From: an uncultured Christensenellaceae bacterium
GTDB taxonomy: Bacteria; Bacillota; Clostridia; Christensenellales; Christensenellaceae
Assembly: GCA_934373295.1 (NCBI GenBank)
Contig: CAKROK010000089.1
Span: 1 to 5,027 of the forward strand
DNA length: 5,027 bases
Direction of reading: 5' to 3'
This document shows positions 1 through 4,974 of this stretch, in pieces. Position numbers and translations under genes: made by a program. The number at the start of each line of letters is the position of its first letter. Positions within the stretch are counted from its first letter, which is position 1. The notes beneath the pieces are model-generated. The model was given only the letters and a program-made list of their open reading frames with translations, was not told where the DNA came from and did no database searches.

Positions 1-88
1 CAACTCAACCTTAACACAGTTCCTTCCTATTCGCTACTCTTTTTTTCTTTTGTCACACATCATTGTATCACCTACATGCGGAAATTAT

Positions 89-128
89 CCCCTGCCCGTT
101 TAAAATACTTTACCGCGCGGGGGTTTTT
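89..128 (+). terminator. Candidate weak intrinsic terminator ahead of argS
   Basis: Bases 89-98 can pair with 114-123 as a 10-position stem containing one C-C mismatch and one T-G wobble. The A+T-rich loop is 15 bases, and five T residues (124-128) follow directly. This is the form of a Rho-independent terminator, probably for a + strand gene to the left of the window. The loop is large and the T-tract short, so it is not a strong one. The 3' arm overlaps the -35 region of the presumed argS promoter. It could also act as an attenuator for transcripts entering from upstream. Confidence 0.4.
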
Positions 129-138
129 GTGATATATT
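109..138 (+). promoter_or_regulatory. Presumed argS-serS promoter (extended -10)
   Basis: A TTTACC box (109-114) lies 18 bases before TATATT (133-138). The latter is preceded by TGA (130-132), which makes a TGn extended -10 element of the vegetative sigma type. Transcription would begin near 145, leaving an untranslated leader of about 30 bases. That is too short for a T-box riboswitch. The ribosome binding site AGAAAGG (156-162) sits 12 bases before the argS ATG, slightly further than ideal. The call rests on consensus matching only. Confidence 0.5.
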
Positions 139-174
139 ATAGGTTGAAATAAATAAGAAAGGCATATTTTGTAA

Positions 175-1881
175 ATGGATTATAAGCTGCTTCTGGCGCG
201 CGCGCTGAGCGGATGCGCGGGACTGCCGGAAAATGAAATAGCCGCCATGCTCGAGACGCCTCCCGACAGCGCGATGGGCGATTATGCATTGCCCTGCTTT
301 AAGCTGGCGCGGACGCTGAGAAAAGCGCCTCCCGCTATCGCCGCGGAGCTTGCGGGCGCGCCCATGCCCGAGTTTGTGGAAAAGGCGCAGGCTATGGGGG
401 GATATTTAAACTTCTTTATCGATAAAAACTCATTCGCGAAGGATACGCTCGAGGCCGTGGGCGAAAGCTACGGCGGCTCGGATATGGGCGCGGGTAAAAC
501 CGTCGTAATGGACTATTCCTCAATAAACATCGCGAAGCCCTTCCATATAGGCCACCTCTCCACCACCGCCATAGGCAACTCGTTAAAGAGGATATATAAA
601 TTTTTGGGCTATGACGTCGTGGGCGTAAATCACCTCGGCGACTGGGGCACGCAGTTCGGCAAGCTCATCGTCGCATATAAGAAATGGGGTGACGACGAGG
701 AGATCGAGCGCGATTCCGTGCGCGCACTGTTAAAGCTGTATGTGCGCTTCCACGAGGAGGCGGAAAAGGACGACAGCCTAAACGACGAGGGCCGCGCGTG
801 GTTTAAAAAGATAGAGGACGGCGACGAAGAGGCGCTCTCCATATTTAACCGCTTTAAGGAGCTGACCTTAAAGGAGGTCGCGAAGGTTTATAAGCGGCTG
901 GGAGTTGAGTTCGAAAGCTATGCGGGCGAGAGCTTCTATAACGATAAGATGCAGCCCGTGATAGACGAGCTTAAAGAGAAAAATCTGCTCGAATATTCCG
1001 ACGGCGCATACGTCGTGCGCATGGATCTGGGCAAGGATAAGGACGGAAAGGACGCCGTCCCGCCCTGCATCGTCTTAAAGAGCGACGGCACGACCATCTA
1101 TGCGACGAGGGACCTCGCCGCGGCGTTCTATCGCAAAAAGACGTATGATTTCTATAAGTGCCTGTATGTCGTGGCATATCAGCAGAATCTGCATTTTAAG
1201 CAGGTTTTCAGGGTCATAGAGCGCATGGGCTATGATTGGGCGAAGGACTTAGTCCACGTCAGCTTCGGCATGGTCTCATTAGTGGACGGCACGCTGTCCA
1301 CGCGCAAGGGCAAGGTCGTGTTTTTGGAGGAAGTCTTGGACGCTGCTGTCGCAAAGACGCTTCAGGTCATAGACGAAAAGAACCCCGAGCTGCCCGATAA
1401 GCAGGAGACTGCGGAGAAAATAGGCGTGGGCGCGGTGGTGTTCTCCGCGCTGTCCAACTCGCGCATAAAGGATATCGTATTTGACCTCGAAAAGGTGCTC
1501 AATTTTGACGGCGAAACCGGCCCGTATGTTCAATATACTCACGCGCGTGCGTGCAGCGTATTGAGAAAGGCGGGAGACGAATACGGCGCGGTTCAGCCCG
1601 ATTACTCCGCGCTCACCGGCGCGCAGGCGGTCGAGGTGCTAAAGCTGATAAAGAGCTTCCCCGAGGAGGTAATAAGGGCGCATGAAAAATACGAGCCCTC
1701 CCTCATAACCCGCCACGTCATCGACCTTGCGCAGGCGTTCAACCGCTTTTACTACGACGTGCGCATAATCGACGAGGATACGGCGGCGACCGCGGCGAGG
1801 TTGAAGCTCGTTGACGCGGTAAGACAGGTCATAAAGACGGGCTTATATCTCATCGGCGTGGAAGCACCCGAGCGTATGTAG
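175..1881 (+). CDS. argS: Arginyl-tRNA synthetase
   Basis: This class I aminoacyl-tRNA synthetase joins arginine to tRNA-Arg with ATP in the cytoplasm. At 568 aa it has normal family length and appears complete. Residues 1 to about 85 form the ArgRS-specific N-terminal domain. The catalytic Rossmann fold follows, with the HIGH signature at 124-127 inside IAKPFHIGHL and the family motif HLGDWGTQFG near 153-162. The KMSKS equivalent is the degenerate STRKGK at 375-380. K121 just before HIGH is the lysine thought to compensate in ArgRS enzymes that lack a canonical KMSKS lysine (family knowledge). The NFDGETGPYVQYTHAR block (443-458) leads into the all-helical DALR anticodon-binding domain, which ends in the typical EAPERM. 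The ATG at 175 gives the expected MDYKLLLARAL beginning and has an AGAAAGG site upstream. serS follows after 69 bases on the same strand with no terminator between, so co-transcription is likely. Confidence 0.98.
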   Translation: MDYKLLLARALSGCAGLPENEIAAMLETPPDSAMGDYALPCFKLARTLRKAPPAIAAELAGAPMPEFVEKAQAMGGYLNFFIDKNSFAKDTLEAVGESYGGSDMGAGKTVVMDYSSINIAKPFHIGHLSTTAIGNSLKRIYKFLGYDVVGVNHLGDWGTQFGKLIVAYKKWGDDEEIERDSVRALLKLYVRFHEEAEKDDSLNDEGRAWFKKIEDGDEEALSIFNRFKELTLKEVAKVYKRLGVEFESYAGESFYNDKMQPVIDELKEKNLLEYSDGAYVVRMDLGKDKDGKDAVPPCIVLKSDGTTIYATRDLAAAFYRKKTYDFYKCLYVVAYQQNLHFKQVFRVIERMGYDWAKDLVHVSFGMVSLVDGTLSTRKGKVVFLEEVLDAAVAKTLQVIDEKNPELPDKQETAEKIGVGAVVFSALSNSRIKDIVFDLEKVLNFDGETGPYVQYTHARACSVLRKAGDEYGAVQPDYSALTGAQAVEVLKLIKSFPEEVIRAHEKYEPSLITRHVIDLAQAFNRFYYDVRIIDEDTAATAARLKLVDAVRQVIKTGLYLIGVEAPERM

Positions 1882-1950
1882 CCCTCGGCTTTTCAAGCAA
1901 TTAATGCATAGCTAAGATAAAACGATAAAAATCGAAAGGACTTTTTTACG

Positions 1951-3219
1951 ATGTTAGATATCAAAAGGATCAGACAGAATCCCGAGGCGATAAAGGCCGC
2001 GGTCGAGAGAAGGGGAAAAAAGACGAGAATAGACGAGCTTTTGGAGCTGGACGCAAAGAGACGCGAGATATTGGCGGACGTCGAGGTCAAGAAGGCGAAG
2101 AAAAACGACGTTTCAAAGAAGATCCCCGCGATGAAGAAGGCGGGCGAGGACACCACCGCAGTCTTTGAAGAGATGAAGCTCCTGGGCGACGAGATTAAGG
2201 CGGATGACGACAAGCTCTCCGTGCTGGACGCGCAGGTCAAGGAGATACTGCTCTCCATCCCCAACACGCCCAACCCGGATATTCCGGACGGTCATTCCGA
2301 TGCGGATAACGTCGAGATAAGAAAGTTCATGGAGCCCACGAAGTTCGATTTTGAACCCAAGGCGCATTGGGAGATCGGCGCGGATCTGGGCATACTCGAC
2401 CCCGAAACGGCGGCGTCCGTAACCGGCGCGCGCTTCACTTTCTATAAGGGATTAGGCTCGCGTCTTGAGCGCGCGGTATATAACTTCATGCTGGATACGC
2501 ACACCGAGGAGAGCGGATATACCGAGGTTTTCCCGCCCTATATCGTTCACGAGCGCTCGATGTACGGCACGGGTCAGCTGCCCAAGTTTGCGGAGGATAT
2601 GTTTAAGTTAGAGGGTATGCCCTATTACCTCATCCCCACGGCGGAGGTCCCCGTAACAAACATGTATCGCGAGAAGATAATCGACGGCGCGAAGCTCCCC
2701 TTAAAATACTGCGCATATTCCGCATGCTTCAGAGCAGAGGCGGGCAGCGCGGGCAGAGACACGCGCGGTCTTATCCGCCAGCACCAGTTCAACAAGGTCG
2801 AGCTTGTAAAATTCGTCCGTCCGGAGACGTCCTATGACGAGCTTGAAAAGCTCACCGCAGACGCAGAGAAGATACTCAAAAAGCTGGAAATACCCTATCA
2901 TGTAGTCACCCTCTGCGCGGGCGATATCGGTTTTTCCTCCGCAAAGACGTATGACATCGAGGTCTGGATGCCCAGCTACGGCAGGTATGTCGAGATATCC
3001 TCCTGCTCCAACTTTGAGGACTTCCAGGCGCGCAGGGCGGGCATCCGCTTTAAAGACGGCGTCAAGGGAAAGACGGAGTACGTCCATACCTTAAACGGCT
3101 CCGGCCTTGCGGTAGGCAGAACGGTCGCGGCGATACTCGAGAACTATCAGCAGCCGGACGGCAGCGTGAAGGTCCCCGAGGCGCTCATACCATACATGCA
3201 CACCGATGTAATCAAATAA
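1951..3219 (+). CDS. serS: Seryl-tRNA synthetase
   Basis: This class II synthetase charges tRNA-Ser with serine in the cytoplasm. The same product is the precursor for Sec-tRNA where selenocysteine is used. At 422 aa it is full length. The canonical MLDIKRIRQNPE start leads into the N-terminal antiparallel coiled coil (about 28-102), rich in Lys and Glu, which grips the long variable arm of tRNA-Ser. The catalytic core carries motif 1 (about 167-196), the serine-binding TAEVP loop (230-234), motif 2 (CFRAEAGSAGRDTRGLIRQH, 259-278) and motif 3 (NGSGLAVGR, 382-390). By analogy with E. coli SerRS, T230, E232, R261, E284 and S384 would contact serine. Ribosome binding site GAAAGGA (1934-1940) lies 10 bases before the ATG. 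It is probably the second gene of an argS-serS operon. The first strong terminator downstream is at 3346-3376. Confidence 0.98.
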   Translation: MLDIKRIRQNPEAIKAAVERRGKKTRIDELLELDAKRREILADVEVKKAKKNDVSKKIPAMKKAGEDTTAVFEEMKLLGDEIKADDDKLSVLDAQVKEILLSIPNTPNPDIPDGHSDADNVEIRKFMEPTKFDFEPKAHWEIGADLGILDPETAASVTGARFTFYKGLGSRLERAVYNFMLDTHTEESGYTEVFPPYIVHERSMYGTGQLPKFAEDMFKLEGMPYYLIPTAEVPVTNMYREKIIDGAKLPLKYCAYSACFRAEAGSAGRDTRGLIRQHQFNKVELVKFVRPETSYDELEKLTADAEKILKKLEIPYHVVTLCAGDIGFSSAKTYDIEVWMPSYGRYVEISSCSNFEDFQARRAGIRFKDGVKGKTEYVHTLNGSGLAVGRTVAAILENYQQPDGSVKVPEALIPYMHTDVIK

Positions 3220-3260
3220 GAGGAAACTCGAAAAACAATAGATTTTTTTGTAAAAAACGC

Positions 3261-3290
3261 TTGACATAAATCATATCAATTTGATATAAT
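3261..3290 (+). promoter_or_regulatory. Consensus promoter downstream of serS
   Basis: TTGACA (3261-3266) and TATAAT (3285-3290) are both perfect sigma-A/sigma-70 consensus hexamers, separated by 18 bases. It is the best promoter match in the window, yet no credible gene follows. Transcription would start near 3297 and meet a strong terminator at 3346-3376, so the expected product is a short RNA of about 80 nt. The promoter begins only 41 bases after the serS stop codon. Confidence 0.7.
3273..3287. promoter_or_regulatory. Palindrome overlapping the promoter spacer, possible operator
   Basis: ATATCAA (3273-3279) and TTGATAT (3281-3287) form a perfect 7-1-7 inverted repeat lying in the spacer and the first half of the -10 box. 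A dimeric repressor bound here would block the promoter. The regulator is unknown. The TetR-type protein at 4084-4653 is a candidate only because it is nearby. A+T-rich palindromes arise easily by chance, so confidence is low. Confidence 0.3.
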
Positions 3291-3296
3291 ATGACT

Positions 3297-3376
3297 GTGG
3301 TGTTATGCAAATTGTTGTTTCAATTTGTTCATGGTTTTTTCATGGGTTCTCTGTCCTCGGGCAGAGAACTTTTTTT
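3297..3376 (+). ncRNA. Candidate small RNA, about 80 nt
   Basis: The segment is bounded by a consensus promoter (3261-3290) and a strong intrinsic terminator (3346-3376). The predicted RNA has a 5' hairpin made of CAAATTG (3308-3314) and CAATTTG (3321-3327) around a 6-base loop. A U-rich linker follows, in which TTCATGG occurs twice (3328-3334 and 3339-3345), and then the terminator hairpin. I do not recognise an Rfam family. An in-frame ATG at 3305 opens a short reading frame, but it has no ribosome binding site and runs through the terminator, so coding is unlikely. The RNA could be a regulatory RNA or the transcribed end of a dispersed repeat. Confidence 0.42.
3346..3376 (+). terminator. 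Strong Rho-independent terminator
   Basis: GTTCTCTG (3346-3353) pairs perfectly with CAGAGAAC (3362-3369). Further T-G and C-G pairs inside the stem leave a tight CTCG loop, and seven T residues (3370-3376) follow. It would end the short transcript from 3297 and also any read-through from argS-serS, which has no other convincing terminator after its stop codon. Confidence 0.85.
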
Positions 3377-3501
3377 ATGGCATTTCAAAATGCACTGTCT
3401 TTTCGCCCTTTTTCTGCGACTCACCTCAATCGACGTACTAAAGTACGCCTCATTCGGTTCGCTCGAAAAGTGACGACAAATCGGCATATTTTGAAAGCCA
3501 T
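3377..3501. repeat. Long imperfect palindrome, REP- or MITE-like
   Basis: The ends of this 125-base stretch are near-complementary: ATGGC at 3377-3381 pairs with 3497-3501, and 3383-3391 pairs with 3488-3496 after one bulge. Inward, TGTC (3396-3399) pairs with GACA (3475-3478), and the pyrimidine run 3410-3414 pairs with 3465-3469. The centre is CGTAC-TAAA-GTACG (3434-3447). The left end also has its own small hairpin, GCATTT-CA-AAATGC (3380-3393). Reading frames cross it in several phases without start sites, as expected for a non-coding palindrome. There is no transposase and no clear target-site duplication. It is probably a non-autonomous dispersed repeat, possibly ancient given the many mismatches. 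Part of its core recurs near 4695. Confidence 0.5.
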
Positions 3502-3507
3502 CATCTA

Positions 3508-3542
3508 ATGTAGTTTTTCAAAACAAGTTTTGAAAAACACAT
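3508..3542. repeat. A+T-rich perfect hairpin
   Basis: GTTTTTCAAAAC (3513-3524) and GTTTTGAAAAAC (3527-3538) are perfect reverse complements separated by AA. ATGT (3508-3511) and ACAT (3539-3542) extend the stem across one bulged A. No T-tract follows and no gene ends here, so it does not look like a terminator. It lies directly after the long palindrome and may belong to the same repeat cluster. Confidence 0.5.
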
Positions 3543-3587
3543 AGTGCGCTATCGATAGTCTGCGAAAAATCGAATTTATAATAAGGT

Positions 3588-3617
3588 ATCGCGTCCGGCA
3601 AGCCTTTCGGACGCGAT
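3588..3617. repeat. G+C-rich hairpin without a T-tract
   Basis: ATCGCGTCCG (3588-3597) and CGGACGCGAT (3608-3617) form a perfect 10-bp stem around a 10-base loop. Neither strand has a T-run after it, so an intrinsic terminator is unlikely. A perfect 10-base palindrome, CTATCGATAG (3549-3558), and a TATAAT box (3577-3582) lie just upstream. That leaves open that the hairpin is the 5' end of a transcript covering the structured block at 3676-3822. Confidence 0.5.
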
Positions 3618-3675
3618 GATTTATACGCAAGTCACCCGCCTTGTGCTCCGATTAAAAAGCGAGCTTGCCGACGAG

Positions 3676-3822
3676 GCGCGGCGCAGGTTTTTGCGGCCTC
3701 CTGCGGAGGCCACAAAAACTAAGCCCGCCCGAGCCCCGCCCCCTGCGGGGGGCGGGCATCGGGCGGGCACTTTCACGCATGAAACGGCTCCCGCCGTTTC
3801 ATGCGTGAAAGCTGCGCCGCGC
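3676..3822. other. Compact four-way-junction (cruciform) element
   Basis: Four helices fit together almost without unpaired bases. Stem P1 pairs 3676-3686 with 3812-3822 (11 perfect pairs). P2 is 3687-3719 (15 of 16 pairs, loop TGC). P3 is 3723-3768 (G+C-only core with a few bulges, tetraloop TGCG). P4 pairs 3770-3788 with 3793-3811 (19 perfect pairs, loop TCCC). The only linkers are TAA (3720-3722) and A (3769). No T-tract follows any stem, so these are not terminators. In P2 the flanking T- and A-runs pair with each other as part of the stem, the wrong arrangement for a bidirectional terminator. Frames reading through it are spurious: Pro/Gly/Ala-rich and open on both strands. The element could be a structured RNA, a DNA cruciform, or palindromes inserted one inside another. 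I do not recognise the family. Confidence 0.6.
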
Positions 3823-3885
3823 GCGAACGTATGAGATGAACCCTTTTGACGCCAGCGAGACGGCATAGCGGCGTGGGCCTATGAT

Positions 3886-3915
3886 GGAGCTTTGCGTTAG
3901 CAAAGCAACCTTTTT
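3886..3915 (+). terminator. Weak terminator-like hairpin
   Basis: GCTTTGC (3889-3895) and GCAAAGC (3900-3906) form a perfect 7-bp stem with loop GTTA. GG (3886-3887) can add pairs with CC (3909-3910) across a small internal loop, and five T residues (3911-3915) follow. No gene upstream needs it, so it matters only if the structured region 3588-3822 is transcribed rightward. Otherwise it is another member of the hairpin cluster. Confidence 0.35.
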
Positions 3916-3978
3916 CCTACGTAATGAGTCCACCCCACTCAACTTAAGCGCACAAACCCCTCTCCCCCAACTGCTCCC

Positions 3979-4004
3979 AAATCCGTACAAATTCCAAAAT
4001 CCGT
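3979..4004. repeat. 18-base-period direct repeat ahead of the regulator
   Basis: AAATCCGT occurs at 3979-3986 and again at 3997-4004, with looser similarity over the full 18-base unit. It lies in a C-rich stretch just before the promoter of the TetR-type gene. Direct repeats at this position can be regulator half-sites, but two copies of eight bases are weak evidence. Confidence 0.25.
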
Positions 4005-4009
4005 CCTTT

Positions 4010-4045
4010 TTCAATTCGTGAGGTTTGTGGTAAACTATAATATAG
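4010..4045 (+). promoter_or_regulatory. Presumed promoter of the TetR-type gene with palindromic -10
   Basis: TATAAT (4036-4041) is a perfect -10 box. The -35 is poor: TTCAAT (4010-4015) with a 20-base gap is the best I find. The -10 lies inside the perfect palindrome CTATA-A-TATAG (4035-4045), which could be an autoregulatory operator, common for TetR proteins. Transcription would start near 4048, giving a leader of about 36 bases. The weak -35 fits a promoter of modest strength. Confidence 0.42.
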
Positions 4046-4072
4046 CCGTGATGCGGCAAGAATTTTCGCACG

Positions 4073-4077
4073 GGAGG
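4073..4077 (+). promoter_or_regulatory. Ribosome binding site that fixes the regulator start
   Basis: GGAGG, inside a longer purine run (4072-4080), lies six bases before the ATG at 4084. This is a near-ideal Shine-Dalgarno arrangement. The GTG at 4018 and the ATG at 4051 open the same frame further upstream. The first lies ahead of the likely promoter -10 and the second at about its transcription start, and neither has such a site, so 4084 is the better start. Confidence 0.8.
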
Positions 4078-4083
4078 GGAATC

Positions 4084-4653
4084 ATGCCTGATTTTACAAA
4101 AAAGGCCATTATAGCTTCTTTTTTAAAGCTGCTGGCGCAAAAGCCGTTGAATAAGATCACCGTTAAAGATATTGTCCTTGACTGCGGGATAAACAGAAAT
4201 TCATTCTACTACCACTTTGCTGACCTGCCCACGTTAATAGAGGACGTGTTAAAGGCGGATGCGGACAGCATAGTCGAAAAGACCGCCTCCATAGGCTCGC
4301 TGGAGGAGTGCCTTTCCGTGGCGATAGATTTCGCGCTGGAAAATAAACAGGCCGTTTTACATCTTTATAACTCCACGAGCAGGGAGCAATACGAGAGGTA
4401 TCTAAACAAGATAATGAACTATGCCGTGACGGAGTATATCAGCAGGATGTGCGAGGGTCGGGGCGTGATTGAAGAGGATAAGCAGATAGTCATCCTCGCA
4501 TACACCTATGAGCTCATCGGGCTGACGTTAAACTGGATGGGCGCGGAGATGAACTATGACGTCGTGAGCAAGGTCAAGCGCTTTTCACACCTCTTTTCCG
4601 GCTCGCTCGAGCGCGCGTTTGAGATCAGCGCACGGGAGAATGGCGGCGTATAA
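4084..4653 (+). CDS. TetR/AcrR-family transcriptional regulator (DhaS-like)
   Basis: This 189-aa protein is probably a dimeric DNA-binding regulator. The N-terminal TetR-type domain starts at TKKAIIASFLKLL, and the helix-turn-helix spans about residues 26-45 (ITVKDIVLDCGINRNSFYYHF), with the family-typical N-x-F-Y-Y-H-F recognition end. The helical C-terminal domain (about 50-185) would bind the ligand and form the dimer. The K-x-ITVxDI...CGINRNSFYYHFxD pattern and short length resemble the DhaS subgroup, which often carries a TetR_C_8-like C-terminal region. That is a family-level impression, and the ligand cannot be deduced. TetR regulators usually control a neighbouring gene, but serS lies 864 bases upstream and only repeats follow within the window. 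Palindromes at 4035-4045 and 3273-3287 are candidate operators. Codon use resembles argS and serS, so recent transfer is not indicated. No clear terminator follows. Confidence 0.9.
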   Translation: MPDFTKKAIIASFLKLLAQKPLNKITVKDIVLDCGINRNSFYYHFADLPTLIEDVLKADADSIVEKTASIGSLEECLSVAIDFALENKQAVLHLYNSTSREQYERYLNKIMNYAVTEYISRMCEGRGVIEEDKQIVILAYTYELIGLTLNWMGAEMNYDVVSKVKRFSHLFSGSLERAFEISARENGGV

Positions 4654-4686
4654 TCGACTTTGAACACTTGTAAAGTTTAAAACCTG

Positions 4687-4802
4687 CTATTTCCACGTAC
4701 TAATGTATGCGGTCTGTAAAATTATCGCACAGCATAATTTTAAGACCGTCTTAAGCTGCAAAAAAGAAAAGCCGATATCTTTTTGGGGAAGTTATGCCAA
4801 CA
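4687..4802. repeat. Hairpin-bearing tandem repeat, copy 1
   Basis: Copy 1 begins at CTATTT (4687-4692). Its centre is a hairpin (4710-4748) in which CGGTCT pairs with AGACCG and TAAAATTAT pairs with ATAATTTTA, with one bulged G (4716) and an 8-base loop. It shares GCCG (4771-4774) and TTATGCCAACA (4792-4802) with copy 2 at nearly the same spacing. It starts 34 bases after the regulator stop codon. The T-content after the stem is low, so it is not a typical terminator. Confidence 0.55.
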
Positions 4803-4834
4803 TTTATGCAATCGAGAGGGAATCACAAACTTAA

Positions 4835-4945
4835 CTATTTACTCTAAGTAGCGTATACGGTCTGTAAAATCGCTTGCGATTTTAAGACCGTCACTGTCGG
4901 GAAACAAAGTATAGCCGAAAACCGAGCTGAGCACTTATGCCAACA
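4835..4945. repeat. Hairpin-bearing tandem repeat, copy 2
   Basis: Copy 2 again begins at CTATTT (4835-4840), 148 bases after copy 1. The hairpin (4858-4890) keeps the outer stem and the bulged G (4864), but the inner stem is CGC/GCG with a two-base loop where copy 1 has TAT/ATA with an 8-base loop. GCCG (4914-4917) and TTATGCCAACA (4935-4945) follow, both 143 bases from their partners. An open frame runs through it from 4848 to the window end but has no start codon before 4998, so I do not call a gene. Confidence 0.55.
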
Positions 4946-4974
4946 CATCAACCTGAACGAATTAGCGGAGAAGG

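Noticed and set aside
111..117. ACCGCG resembling the end of the T-box consensus ahead of argS.
   Set aside because: The AGGGTGG part is absent, no stem I or specifier loop is seen, and the base run is part of a different hairpin.
1880..1893. AGCC-CTC-GGCT followed by TTT just after the argS stop, as a terminator.
   Set aside because: A 4-bp stem and a run of four T residues are too weak. serS follows with a good ribosome binding site and needs read-through.
630..3087. Several - strand frames inside argS and serS.
   Set aside because: They are shadows of two full-length, strongly conserved synthetase genes, with no start signals and atypical composition.
3291..3508. Two overlapping + strand frames (60 and 67 aa) after the promoter at 3261-3290.
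   Set aside because: They run through a strong terminator and a long palindrome, have no Shine-Dalgarno site, and one would start inside the untranscribed region at 3291.
3687..3719. P2 hairpin as a bidirectional terminator.
   Set aside because: The T-run precedes the stem and the A-run follows it on the + strand, the reverse of what either direction needs, and both runs are base-paired.
3676..3822. tRNA or tmRNA-like cloverleaf.
   Set aside because: Arm lengths of 11 to 21 positions, the missing T-loop and anticodon-loop sequences, and the absence of CCA do not fit any tRNA.
3616..3834. 72-aa + strand frame and an 81-aa - strand frame across the G+C-rich hairpins.
   Set aside because: Both are Pro/Gly/Ala-rich translations of perfect inverted repeats, have no ribosome binding site, and overlap each other on opposite strands.
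3937..3981. G-quadruplex on the - strand of the C-rich stretch before the regulator.
   Set aside because: Four G-tracts exist but one gap is about 20 bases, so the standard motif is not met.
4018..4083. 22-residue N-terminal extension of the TetR-type protein starting at GTG 4018.
   Set aside because: It begins upstream of the likely -10 box, has no ribosome binding site, and the extension does not resemble the family. The ATG at 4084 has GGAGG at ideal spacing.
4687..4945. CRISPR array.
   Set aside because: Only two copies, diverged, with a unit near 145 bases and no constant-length spacers.
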